Source: an uncultured Acinetobacter sp.
GTDB taxonomy: Bacteria > Pseudomonadota > Gammaproteobacteria > Pseudomonadales > Moraxellaceae
Assembly: GCF_947624825.1 (NCBI RefSeq)
Contig: NZ_CANQLZ010000003.1
Coordinates: 1 to 64,000 of the forward strand
Length of the DNA: 64,000 nucleotides
Reading direction: 5' to 3'
Shown: positions 29,984 through 39,362 of the stretch, piece after piece
Layout: every line of letters begins with the position of its first letter
How positions within the stretch are numbered: position 1 is the stretch's first letter
Made by a program: the position numbers and the translations under genes
Notes under the pieces: model-generated
Told to the model about the DNA's origin: nothing
Database searches by the model: none
Seen by the model: the letters and a program-made list of their open reading frames with translations, nothing else

Positions 29984-30703
29984 ATGATAAAAAACTTTTC
30001 TGAACTTAAAGATCACTTTGTCAATCATTCGATTTACTTTACCAGAACTGGAAAAGATCGCTTTAAAACTGATGACCCCATTCATTATCAAGACGGCATT
30101 CGTATCGAGCCGTATTGTGCTTTTTTAGTGGGTCGTAATCTATGGGAAATGGGCGCCTTTTCTTATAGTTGGTCTACCTTTCCTATGAGTACAAAAGTAG
30201 GGCGATATTGTTCTATAGCCACAGATATTAAAGTCATGGGATTGCGACATCCGCATGAATGGCTCACGACCTCAGCCACTACGTATGATCGAAATTTTAT
30301 TATTTACCAAAAATATCTAGATGAAAAAAATAAGTCACAGCATCCAAGAAGATTACCGAATATTCATGGTAATCAATTGGTAATCGATCATGATGTATGG
30401 ATTGGTTCTAGAGCAACCCTAAAAGCAAATTTGCATATTGGGATTGGAGCTGTGATTGCAGCTGATGCTGTGGTCACCAAGGATGTGCCTCCATTTGCTA
30501 TTGTCGGTGGCAATCCAGCAAAAATTATTAAATATCGTTTTGATCAAACCACCATAGAAAAAATCTTACAAACTCAATGGTGGAAATATGATTTTAGTGA
30601 CATACAAGATCTAGATATTACCAATATCGAGGTATTTTTAGAAGAATTCGAGAAGAAAAAGCATTTGCTTTTAGAAATGGATCTAAGCCCCTTAACACTT
30701 TAA
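29984..30703 (+). CDS. CatB-related O-acetyltransferase (left-handed beta-helix)
   Basis: VGRYCSIATDIKVMGLRHPHEW; NQLVIDHDVWIGSRATLKANLHIGIGAVIAADAVVTKDVPPFAIVGGNPAKIIKYRF hexapeptide region. Confidence 0.9.
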   Translation: MIKNFSELKDHFVNHSIYFTRTGKDRFKTDDPIHYQDGIRIEPYCAFLVGRNLWEMGAFSYSWSTFPMSTKVGRYCSIATDIKVMGLRHPHEWLTTSATTYDRNFIIYQKYLDEKNKSQHPRRLPNIHGNQLVIDHDVWIGSRATLKANLHIGIGAVIAADAVVTKDVPPFAIVGGNPAKIIKYRFDQTTIEKILQTQWWKYDFSDIQDLDITNIEVFLEEFEKKKHLLLEMDLSPLTL

Positions 30704-30726
30704 CTTATTGATATCGGAGAAAAGAA

Positions 30727-31779
30727 ATGGCAATATTTGGTGTACTCAAACCAAATAAAGTTTTGACAGATGTTGAAGAAATCTTTATTCAAGTTGCTCA
30801 AAATCGCAATCATCAAGCTTATGTATTTACTGCCAAAGATGTCTGTTTTACATCTCAGACGATTTTAGGTAAAACCATTGAGCACGGTAAAATTATTGAA
30901 AAAACATTTTCTTTTCCTGATGTGATTCAAAATCGTTTAGCTGTCAAAGCTGAAGATAAAGAAGTTTATCTTAAACTCGCTGAAATCATTCCATTTACAT
31001 CTAATCGTATTGGCACCAAAAAACAAGTTGAAGCAAAATTAAGTACAATTGCAGAGCTTCAAGAGTTTTTGATTGAAGTCCAAGAATGTAATGTAGAAAT
31101 AGATATTCTGAATTCAATTGAAAAATATAATAAAATTATTTTAAAACCAAACTCAAGTAACCAAGGCAAAGGAATTTATACGGTTGAAAAAACTGCCGAC
31201 CAATATCATGTTAAATTCTTAGATGAAGCGTTTTTCTACACACAAGAAGAACTCAGCACATTTTTGTCCACTAAGATTCTAAACAAGAGTTATACCTTAA
31301 GCCCATATTTTAAAAGCTTTACCAATAATGGCTTAAATACAGTTTTTAGACTGCAAATTAACCGAGGCACCAAGGGTCAATGGCAACTGATTAAGTTTTT
31401 CCCGTATATTAATATCAATACCGATATTGATATTACCAATGGTATGCAAGGTGCGCTGATTACCACCCGAGAGAAACTTTTTTTGGAGCAGTTTTACACA
31501 CAACATGCCGAAGAAATTTTAAAAAAAGTGAATTATTTATTTAAAGTTTTTCCATTGGCTTTTCAAAAAAAATATGCATGGCGCTTGGATTCGTTGGGTT
31601 TAGATTTAGGTATTGATCAGGCGGGAAATATTGCGATATTTGAAGTAAACGCGGGTCCAGGGATTGGTTTTATGGCTTATCCTGTTGCAAAAGCACAAGT
31701 AGATTATTATGAATGGTTAAAAGATAATGCGGTTAAACCATTTAAAAATAACTTCTTACCTTTAAACCTAAGATCTTAA
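30727..31779 (+). CDS. YheC/YheD-like ATP-grasp protein
   Basis: IILKPNSSNQGKGIYTVEK, WRLDSLGLDLGIDQAGNIAIFEVNAGPGI ATP-grasp motifs. Confidence 0.75.
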   Translation: MAIFGVLKPNKVLTDVEEIFIQVAQNRNHQAYVFTAKDVCFTSQTILGKTIEHGKIIEKTFSFPDVIQNRLAVKAEDKEVYLKLAEIIPFTSNRIGTKKQVEAKLSTIAELQEFLIEVQECNVEIDILNSIEKYNKIILKPNSSNQGKGIYTVEKTADQYHVKFLDEAFFYTQEELSTFLSTKILNKSYTLSPYFKSFTNNGLNTVFRLQINRGTKGQWQLIKFFPYININTDIDITNGMQGALITTREKLFLEQFYTQHAEEILKKVNYLFKVFPLAFQKKYAWRLDSLGLDLGIDQAGNIAIFEVNAGPGIGFMAYPVAKAQVDYYEWLKDNAVKPFKNNFLPLNLRS

Positions 31780-31853
31780 TGCACTGATAAACATTAAACA
31801 CAGTTTGAGGTGTTTTTTCAGCTTCAGCGGAATTGATGGTCATGACGTTGATG

Positions 31854-32013
31854 AGGTGTTATCTAGATGTAATATTTTATCAGATACAGAACTTACATCT
31901 AGCGTTGCTTCTTGAATTGGGTGTTAGCCCAATTTAGGAAGTCGCTCAGGATAAATTTTGCTGTAGTAAAACGATGTAAGATTTAACCAGTTACTTTTTT
32001 TAGGATAACACCT
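31854..32013. repeat. short interval with AGGTGTTATC/GATAACACCT inverted termini and an internal perfect 10-bp inverted repeat
   Basis: Outer repeat 31854-31863 / 32004-32013; inner CTAGATGTAA 31863-31872 / TTACATCTAG 31893-31902. Confidence 0.35.
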
Positions 32014-32349
32014 GAACTTGAACTGCTGCGCAATGAAGAAAATGCACTACCATGGTCTGATCTCTAAACCATGGCGAGCTTATAAAATTGAATCGCTTTG
32101 ATTGGCTACAAACGAGCTATTTTTAATTTAAAAGTGTTTATTTTACATGCATCAAACAAGGTTATTAACTTGGATGTCTCAAAACAACACCTTTTAATGA
32201 ATCTAAAAAAGGCGAGTGTATCAAAATTACAACATCTAACAAGCTTAAAAAAAATCTGACAATTACGACTTTATTGACGCAATTACTTCACTTCAACTGT
32301 ATTGAGTTTCATCTATCGCCACGCAAGTGAAGCAGTTCAAACCCGAAAC

Positions 32350-32366
32350 TGGCACACTTTATGCAA
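32350..32366 (+). promoter_or_regulatory. predicted sigma-54 promoter upstream of NikR-like gene and ABC substrate-binding protein
   Basis: TGGCACACTTTATGCAA: GG (32351-32352)-N10-GC (32363-32364). Confidence 0.7.
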
Positions 32367-32367
32367 C

Positions 32368-32409
32368 CCTTTTAGTCATACAAATTATAAATTTCGTCAT
32401 ACTAAAAGG
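32368..32409. promoter_or_regulatory. candidate NikR-like operator: GTCATAC direct repeats 21 bp apart within CCTTTTAGT/ACTAAAAGG inverted repeat
   Basis: GTCATAC at 32375-32381 and 32396-32402; inverted arms 32368-32376 / 32401-32409; overlaps predicted +1. Confidence 0.6.
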
Positions 32410-32516
32410 ATATTTGCTCATGCTGCTTAAAAAATTATATCCCATTAAAATCTTTCTCACGAATTTGTGCACTGCACGCGCTGGCCTATATATCGTACAG
32501 CCTCAACATAAGGTGA

Positions 32517-32996
32517 ATGATTCAGGTGCCTAAATCTAAACTTGCGCGCATTAGTATTACTTTGCCGCAAAGCACACTTATTGCGCTCGATGAAAAAATT
32601 GTCGATCCACATTACGAAAATCGCTCCCAAGCCATTGTGGAGATGATCCATCAGCAACTCGTAAGTAAAAATGATCAGGCCAATGCGGTTATGGTTGGTA
32701 CACTCACTGTACTGTATAGTATACAATCTAAAAATATTCATTATCAAATAATTGATTTACAACAACAATATTTAAAACAGATTATTAGTTCACAACATAT
32801 TCAACTTAATGACCAAAAGATCATGCAAGTGATGTTATTACAAGGCAAAAGTCATGATCTAAAATGCATCAGTCAAAGTCTGATTGCTCTAAAAGGCGTC
32901 ATTAAAGGGCATTTGGAATTAATGGATGCTGTTATGCCACCCTTGGCACAAAATGATCAGCTAAAGGAACCATATATATGCCAAGCCTTCAATTGA
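32517..32996 (+). CDS. NikR-like ribbon-helix-helix regulator with C-terminal ACT-like domain
   Basis: RISITLPQSTLIALDEKIVDPHYENRSQAIVEMIHQQL; VGTLTVLYS...QVMLLQGKSHDLKCISQSLIALKGVIKGHLEL aligns with NikR C-domain. Confidence 0.78.
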   Translation: MIQVPKSKLARISITLPQSTLIALDEKIVDPHYENRSQAIVEMIHQQLVSKNDQANAVMVGTLTVLYSIQSKNIHYQIIDLQQQYLKQIISSQHIQLNDQKIMQVMLLQGKSHDLKCISQSLIALKGVIKGHLELMDAVMPPLAQNDQLKEPYICQAFN

Positions 32997-33051
32997 TAAC
33001 ACAAACTTACCCTCAAACCATACAACCTTATTTTAATACAAGCAGAGGGAT

Positions 33052-34071
33052 ATGATGAAAATAACGAGCTTTATCTTATATGCAAGTTTGGGGCTGTTGA
33101 TTGGCTGTGACAAAACGGCACCTATTCCACAGCCAAGCCAACATACCAAGTTACAAACAACCATGCAGCCCATCAAAATTGGCTATAGCGATTGGCCAGG
33201 ATGGGTGGCATGGCAAGTGGCGATTGATAAAGGTTGGTTTAAAGAAGCAGGTTTAGAGGTTGAGTTTAAATGGTTTGATTATTCTGCTTCTATGAATGCA
33301 TTTACCGCAAATCAGCTCGACGCGATTTCAATTTCCAATGGTGATAATTTAGTAGTTGCTTCAGGCGGCACACGCGGCATGATGATTATGGCCACTGATT
33401 ACTCAGCAGGTAATGATGTCATTATTGCTAAATCAGGTGTGCATAGTATTGCTGATTTAAAAGGTAAAACGATTGCGGTTGAAAAAGGTCTCGTTGACCA
33501 TCACTTGCTCAATACTGCGCTGCAAGATGCAGGTATACAAGAGCATCAAGTCAAGCTGATTAATGCGGTTACTAACGAATTACCGCAAGTATTTGCCAGC
33601 CCACAAGTGGATGCCATTGCGGTATGGCAGCCTGTTGCCAATCAAGCTTTACACAGCGTAGCAGGTGCTCAGATTATTTATTCATCTCAAGATAAGCCTG
33701 GTCTGATCTATGACACTTTAACAGTCAATATGACGCATTTGGCACGTCATCCTGACGCTTGGAAAAAAATAATCCAAATTTGGGATCGTACCGTGCATTA
33801 CATTGAAGATCCAAAGACACGCCAAGATGCACTCAATATTATGGCCAAACGTGTGGGAGTAGATGCGGCACAATATCAACATTTGCTTGAAGGTACGCAT
33901 TTATTAGACATTCAAGCCAATCAAGCAGTATTTGAAAAATCCAAGCAATTTGATTCCATTTATGGCTCAAGTTATCACGTGAATCAGTTTAATTTAGACC
34001 AAGGCGTATATACTCACCAGCTTGATGTAGATGGTTTAATTTATCCACAATTATTACAATCACTGCGTTAA
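33052..34071 (+). CDS. NitT/TauT-type (urea carboxylase/guanidine-associated) ABC transporter substrate-binding lipoprotein
   Basis: Lipobox LLIGC; IKIGYSDWPGWVAWQVAIDKGWFKEAGLEVEFKWFDYSASMNAF ... LKGKTIAVEKGLVDHHLL. Confidence 0.85.
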   Translation: MMKITSFILYASLGLLIGCDKTAPIPQPSQHTKLQTTMQPIKIGYSDWPGWVAWQVAIDKGWFKEAGLEVEFKWFDYSASMNAFTANQLDAISISNGDNLVVASGGTRGMMIMATDYSAGNDVIIAKSGVHSIADLKGKTIAVEKGLVDHHLLNTALQDAGIQEHQVKLINAVTNELPQVFASPQVDAIAVWQPVANQALHSVAGAQIIYSSQDKPGLIYDTLTVNMTHLARHPDAWKKIIQIWDRTVHYIEDPKTRQDALNIMAKRVGVDAAQYQHLLEGTHLLDIQANQAVFEKSKQFDSIYGSSYHVNQFNLDQGVYTHQLDVDGLIYPQLLQSLR

Positions 34072-34228
34072 AAAAAAAGCCAAGCAAAGAGGGGAGAATT
34101 GCTTGGCTTAAAGGATGACTGTAAATTTGGTCGGTAGACCAACCTAGAAGGTTGGCTACCTATTCTGTTGTTAGAATAAAAAAAAGCCGCCAAGTTGTAA
34201 AACAGATAAAAATTATAAAATTGATCGT

Positions 34229-34372
34229 TTATTTAGATTTTAAACCACGTTGTCTACGGCAGCGTTCTGAGCAATACTTCACCTCGTCCCAGCAGCGCTG
34301 CCATTTTTTGCGCCAAGTAAAACTCAAACCACAGCAGATACAAATTTTTTGAGGTAAATGTTGTTTTTTCAT
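34229..34372 (-). CDS. DUF2256-like small Cys-rich protein (47 aa, absent from supplied ORF list)
   Basis: Minus-strand [47 protein letters not shown]. Confidence 0.85.
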   Translation of the reverse strand: MKKQHLPQKICICCGLSFTWRKKWQRCWDEVKYCSERCRRQRGLKSK

Positions 34373-34502
34373 AATAATCAAGTCCGTCTAATTAATTTCA
34401 ATTAAAACAAGATTTAAGCAACAAAAAATCACATATATTTCACTTTTTGTCGCTTAAGATAAAGTTTAAGCAGAGCTTTGTGTCAAGCAATAAGGGGATG
34501 AC

Positions 34503-34754
34503 ATGTCACATACAGCCGCGGATGTATCAAGAGTCATTGAAATGGCATGGGAAGACCGCACTCCATTTGAAGCCATTTTACGCGAATATGGATTGAATGA
34601 AGCAGCAGTGATTCGCCTCATGCGTCAAGAGCTTAAAAGTAGCAGTTTTAAATTATGGCGTAAACGTGTCACAGGGCGTAAAACCAAGCATGTTGCGCTA
34701 CGCTGTGATGGCGTGATTCGTGCCTACTGTAGTCGTCAATATAAACCCACTTAA
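34503..34754 (+). CDS. TIGR03643-family small protein
   Basis: VIEMAWEDRTPFEAILREYGLNEAAVIRLMRQELKSSSFKLWRKRVTGRKTKH; divergent from DUF2256 gene. Confidence 0.85.
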   Translation: MSHTAADVSRVIEMAWEDRTPFEAILREYGLNEAAVIRLMRQELKSSSFKLWRKRVTGRKTKHVALRCDGVIRAYCSRQYKPT

Positions 34755-34763
34755 GCCAGGAGA

Positions 34764-35939
34764 GTGCTTTTGATGTTGTTGCGTAAGAAAAAATATCTGT
34801 TACTCGCAGCAATTGCACTGTGCGTTGTGTTGTGGTTGTTTTGGCAAAAAGTGCAAGGGCCTATTGTTGCCACTTATCATGTGCAAACCCAAGCCTTAGT
34901 ACAAACAGTCGTGGCTTCAGGTCGTCTTGAAAATGTATCACGTAGTGAAATTGGCAGCCAACTTTCAGGTGTGGTATTAGAGCGCCGTGTTGACGAAGGT
35001 CAGCAAGTGAAAGCTGGCGATGTTTTGTTGGTGATTCAATCTGATGATGTCAAAGCGCAAGTTAAAGAAGCTGAAAATGCTTTAACAGAGCTTCGTCAAG
35101 TGCGCTATCCGCAAGCACAAGTGGAACTCAAAAGTGCTGAATTACAGCTTGAACAAGCCAGTCGCGAGGCAAAACGTCGTCAAAATACCGAAGTTGGTGT
35201 ACTGTCGGTAGAAGAAAAAGAACAAGCGCGCGAGGCAGAACGCTTAGCCCGCAATCAATTGGCGGCAGCACGTCTAAAAGCACAAAGTTTAGCAGCAGGT
35301 CAAGTCGAAGAGCGCACTTTAATGGAACGTCTGAATGCATTAAAAGCACAATTGGCGAAAAGTGAAGTTCGTGCACAAGTTGCCGGTACCATTTTGACCC
35401 GCAATGTTGAGGTCGGTGATGTGGTACAACCGGGTCAAAGTTTATTTAGCCTCGCGGTAGATGGTCCAACCCAAATTTTAGTCCCGCTAGATGAACAAAA
35501 TTTACCGTATTTGGCTTTGGGGCAGTCGGCACAAGTGATTGCTGATGCCTATCCAAATCAAGCTTTTCCTGCTCAAGTTAATTTTATCGCGCCACGTATT
35601 GATCCACAACGTGGTACGGTAGATGTAAAGCTTGCAGTTGATCCTGTGCCTGAATTTTTACGTCAGGACATGACGGTATCGGTTAATATTGAAACTGCCA
35701 AACGTGATCAAGCCTTAGTCATTAATAATGATGCATTATTTAATGTGCGTGGTGCACAAGCAGATGTATGGGTGGTACGTGATCAAACATTACAACGTCA
35801 AACACTGCAATTGGGATTAAAAAGCAGTACCCAAAGTGAGGTACTACGCGGCTTAAAAGCAGGTGATCAGGTGTTACGTGATCCAAATCAGGGGCAAGAT
35901 GCACAACGTGTGCGCATTGAGCAGGTAAGCCAAGATTGA
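34764..35939 (+). CDS. efflux periplasmic adaptor (MacA/HlyD-like)
   Basis: Single N-terminal TM, SRSEIGSQLSGVVLERRVDEGQQVKAGDVLLVIQ, coiled coil, barrel domain. Confidence 0.9.
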   Translation: MLLMLLRKKKYLLLAAIALCVVLWLFWQKVQGPIVATYHVQTQALVQTVVASGRLENVSRSEIGSQLSGVVLERRVDEGQQVKAGDVLLVIQSDDVKAQVKEAENALTELRQVRYPQAQVELKSAELQLEQASREAKRRQNTEVGVLSVEEKEQAREAERLARNQLAAARLKAQSLAAGQVEERTLMERLNALKAQLAKSEVRAQVAGTILTRNVEVGDVVQPGQSLFSLAVDGPTQILVPLDEQNLPYLALGQSAQVIADAYPNQAFPAQVNFIAPRIDPQRGTVDVKLAVDPVPEFLRQDMTVSVNIETAKRDQALVINNDALFNVRGAQADVWVVRDQTLQRQTLQLGLKSSTQSEVLRGLKAGDQVLRDPNQGQDAQRVRIEQVSQD

Positions 35940-37150
35940 ATATTCGACGCCTGTGGACCAATTGGCTGATTGCAATTGGTTTTTTACGTGAGGGACGCAG
36001 TCAATCGCTGATGATTATTGGTGGTGTTGCCATTGGTGTGGTGGTGATTGTCTTCATTAGTGCTTTGATTCAAGGCTTACAAGCCAACCTGATTGAACGT
36101 ACTTTAGGTACACAAGCCCATATCAGTTTGCATGCACCACAACAGGTGAATCAGATCATCACCCCACCCAATACTGTGCAAATGGTCTATGAAGATCAGC
36201 GCGCACAGCGTCTACGCTCAATTAACAATTGGCAAGAAGTGCTGAGTAATCTTGATCACATTCAGACACTACAAGCCGTTTCCCCAATGGTCTCTGGGCC
36301 GGCTTTGGTCAAGCGTGGCGATGCTATTCAATCAGTGGCCATTATGGGGGTGGATTTAGCACGCTACCAACGTATTGTGCCCTTGCAAGATTATCTGATC
36401 CAAGGTCAAATTCGTTTAAAAGCAGATGATGTGTTAATTGGCAGTGAAATGGCCAAAGATCTAGGTGTGCGTGTAGGCAGTAAAATTCGTTTGGACAATG
36501 GTTTAGATGTAAACGCGGTCATGAATGTGGCAGGTATTTTTGAGCTTGGCATACGGGAATTAGACTCGCGTTATCTTTACGTTGACTTAAAACGCGCACA
36601 GTCTTTGCTCAACTTACCCGGTGGTGTCACCGTCATTGACCTACGCATTGATGATATTTTTGCGGCAGAAGAAGTTGCAGCACAGATGCACCGTCTCACG
36701 GGTTTAAAAGCAGACAGTTGGATTGGCAGTAATGCCCAATTAATGAATGCCATCTCAGCGCAAAGTTTATCTACCAATATGATTATTGTATTTGTGGCAA
36801 TTTCAGTGGCATTTGCAATTGCCAGTGTTTTGTCAATTAGTGTGGTACAGCGTACACGTGAAATTGGTATTTTACGTGCCACAGGTGCCAGTCGTGATCA
36901 AATTTTGGTGATTTTCTTAATTCAAGGCGCAGTATTTGGCCTATTGGGTTCGGTGCTGGGGATATTAACCAGTTACGCTTTAGTGTGGTCGTTTAATCAA
37001 TTTGGGCCGGGTTTATTTTATATTCCAATCTCGCCTAGCTTAATTACTGTCGCTTTATTACTGGCAACTTTAAGTGGTTTAATTGCCGCAGCCATTCCTG
37101 CACGCCGTGCTGCACGACTCGACCCAGTAGAGGCCATCCGTCATGTATAG
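35936..37150 (+). CDS. MacB/FtsX-type ABC transporter permease
   Basis: FtsX-like C-terminus IGILRATGASRDQILVIFLIQG ... AAIPARRAARLDPVEAIRHV. Confidence 0.92.
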   Translation: MNIRRLWTNWLIAIGFLREGRSQSLMIIGGVAIGVVVIVFISALIQGLQANLIERTLGTQAHISLHAPQQVNQIITPPNTVQMVYEDQRAQRLRSINNWQEVLSNLDHIQTLQAVSPMVSGPALVKRGDAIQSVAIMGVDLARYQRIVPLQDYLIQGQIRLKADDVLIGSEMAKDLGVRVGSKIRLDNGLDVNAVMNVAGIFELGIRELDSRYLYVDLKRAQSLLNLPGGVTVIDLRIDDIFAAEEVAAQMHRLTGLKADSWIGSNAQLMNAISAQSLSTNMIIVFVAISVAFAIASVLSISVVQRTREIGILRATGASRDQILVIFLIQGAVFGLLGSVLGILTSYALVWSFNQFGPGLFYIPISPSLITVALLLATLSGLIAAAIPARRAARLDPVEAIRHV

Positions 37151-37859
37151 TTCTCCTGAAGTATTACGTTTAGAGCATTTAAAGAAATCCTATAATATTG
37201 GGCAACCTAATGAAATTGAGGTTTTACATGGTATTGATTTTACCATTCAGCGGCATGACTTCGCGGCTTTAATTGGCCCCTCAGGCTCGGGCAAAAGTAC
37301 GTTACTTAATATTTTAGGCTTACTTGACCAACCCACGAGTGGCGAGATTTATTTACTTGGCCAACCCACAAGTCAAATGCATGACCAAGAGCGCACGCGC
37401 TTACGTGGGCAAAGCATAGGCTTTGTATTTCAGTTTCATCATCTGATTCAAGCCTTTAGCGTGCTTGAAAATGTGCTGATGCCATTAATGTTAGTGCATG
37501 GACGCCCCAATCAGCAGGCGATTGAGCGCGCGCATTATTTACTTGAAGCTGTCGGCTTAAAAGACTTCGCCAAGCGTAAAGCCAGTCAACTCTCAGGCGG
37601 TCAACAACAGCGCGTTGCAATTGCGCGTGGCTTAATTACGCAACCAGCATTACTGCTTGCTGATGAGCCCACAGGTAATTTAGACAGTCAAACCGCCAGT
37701 GAAGTCTTTGAATTATTCCGTGAAGTCAATGCCCAACATGAATGTGCAGTTTTATTGGTGACACATGATCCAAGGTTGTCTGCCACCTGTGACCGTACCA
37801 TTAACTTGGTGGATGGGCGGATTGAAAGTGATACCTTAACGACCAAGACACTTGACTAA
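37143..37859 (+). CDS. MacB/LolD-type ABC transporter ATP-binding protein
   Basis: Walker A GPSGSGKST, LSGGQQQRVAIARGL, LLADEPTGNLD. Confidence 0.95.
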   Translation: MYSSPEVLRLEHLKKSYNIGQPNEIEVLHGIDFTIQRHDFAALIGPSGSGKSTLLNILGLLDQPTSGEIYLLGQPTSQMHDQERTRLRGQSIGFVFQFHHLIQAFSVLENVLMPLMLVHGRPNQQAIERAHYLLEAVGLKDFAKRKASQLSGGQQQRVAIARGLITQPALLLADEPTGNLDSQTASEVFELFREVNAQHECAVLLVTHDPRLSATCDRTINLVDGRIESDTLTTKTLD

Positions 37860-38067
37860 AGTGATAGCTTTTCACTTCCTCAATCAAGTTGGAGATGACC
37901 TATCATCAATCTAGCCAAACCACTTATACATCATTAAACATCGGGTAAAAGATGTTCAAAAATATTTAGCTTTGTGCAATGAGCGTCTTTAATCTAGACT
38001 TTTTAAAATTGCTAAATTTAAATTGTGCTCAAAATAAGGTAGATTAGCTGTTTTTAAATTTGGATAG

Positions 38068-38313
38068 ATGGTTATGAGCGTAATTGAAGCCTTTGAAGCC
38101 AAGAAAAATGCATATTTTGATTATGACTTTAATCCAATTGATGTAGACGATAATTTTCCTGATTGTATTTATAAGTCATTGGTTGGTGAACTCTATAAGC
38201 ATGTCATTGAATATCCTGATGCAACTTATTGTATCTATTACAGTGAACAGCTTTTAGGTGAAGAATGGGAGAAGCTTCAACATGATTGGCAACGTTATTG
38301 CCCACACGCTTAA
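38068..38313 (+). CDS. hypothetical protein (81 aa)
   Basis: ORF with strong terminator immediately downstream; no recognised domain. Confidence 0.6.
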   Translation: MVMSVIEAFEAKKNAYFDYDFNPIDVDDNFPDCIYKSLVGELYKHVIEYPDATYCIYYSEQLLGEEWEKLQHDWQRYCPHA

Positions 38314-38317
38314 CTTG

Positions 38318-38338
38318 ACCTCCTACGGGAGGTTTTTT
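38318..38338 (+). terminator. Rho-independent terminator
   Basis: ACCTCC-TACG-GGAGGT followed by TTTTT. Confidence 0.9.
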
Positions 38339-38480
38339 CATCACAACACCCTCAATGAGAAAGCCATCTCGTCAAGCTTAAACACATTGAGGTGCTGAGT
38401 CTGTAAAACATGAGCCTTGATGATTTTTGCGCGCCATGAAATGAAGTTAAATGGCGCGTTCATATTCAATCAGGCATTTT

Positions 38481-39362
38481 TCATTTGGTACTTACTTGTG
38501 TCATTCGTGGAATCTTAGGTAAATTGGCAAGTGCCGGATCAAGTGTTTCTTCAGTCACATGCACTAAAGCGTCAACGCGTTGTCTTAACTGCTTAAAGGC
38601 TTCGCTTTGCATGACCTCTGCATCACGCGGACGGGGTAAACCAACCTCAATAATTTCTTTAATTTCACCGGGATTGGCTTTGAGCGCCACAATACGATCT
38701 GCCAATAAAATCGCCTCATCCATATCATGCGTGACAAAAATAATCGTAATATCAATATTGGTCCATAAATCCATCAGATGCTTTTGCATTTTTTGGCGTG
38801 TATGTGGATCGAGTGCGCCAAAAGGTTCATCCATGAGTAAAATTTTTGGCTGATTGACCAAGGCACGCGCAATCGCAACCCGTTGTTTCATGCCGCCTGA
38901 CAATTGGTACGGGTACTGATTGGCATATTGTTCTAAACCAATAATATTGATCCACTCACGTGCTTGAGCCTCAGCCAAAGGATGGCTTTCACCTTTCATT
39001 AAGGGACCAAACATCACATTTTCTTTGACTGTTTTCCAAGGAAATAGCGTATAGCCTTGGAACACCATGCCACGTTCAGGACTTGGACCGGTCACCGTTT
39101 GACCATCGACCAATAACATACCACTGCTGTAGCCATCTAAACCTGCCACTACACGACTCAAGGTTGATTTGCCACAACCAGATGGACCAATGACACAAAT
39201 AAATTCACGTTTATGAATTTGTAAATTAATTTGATTTAAAATGGTGCGCTGAGTTTGACCTTGTTGGAAGACTTGGCTTAAATTTTTAGCTTCTAAAATG
39301 ACAGGACGTTGATAAATCTGCTCAAAGTAAACCGAGGTTGTCATGCTTTTACTCCTTTCCAT
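38481..39362 (-). CDS. NitT/TauT-type ABC transporter ATP-binding protein
   Basis: GPSGCGKSTLSRVVAGLDGYSSG, LSGGMKQRVAIARAL, LLMDEPFGALD. Confidence 0.93.
   Translation of the reverse strand: MERSKSMTTSVYFEQIYQRPVILEAKNLSQVFQQGQTQRTILNQINLQIHKREFICVIGPSGCGKSTLSRVVAGLDGYSSGMLLVDGQTVTGPSPERGMVFQGYTLFPWKTVKENVMFGPLMKGESHPLAEAQAREWINIIGLEQYANQYPYQLSGGMKQRVAIARALVNQPKILLMDEPFGALDPHTRQKMQKHLMDLWTNIDITIIFVTHDMDEAILLADRIVALKANPGEIKEIIEVGLPRPRDAEVMQSEAFKQLRQRVDALVHVTEETLDPALANLPKIPRMTQVSTK

Noticed and set aside
34076-34110. AAGCCAAGCAA...TTGCTTGGCTT stem after the SBP gene
   Set aside because: A real inverted repeat, but no U-tract on the plus strand; it may be a weak terminator, not called with confidence.
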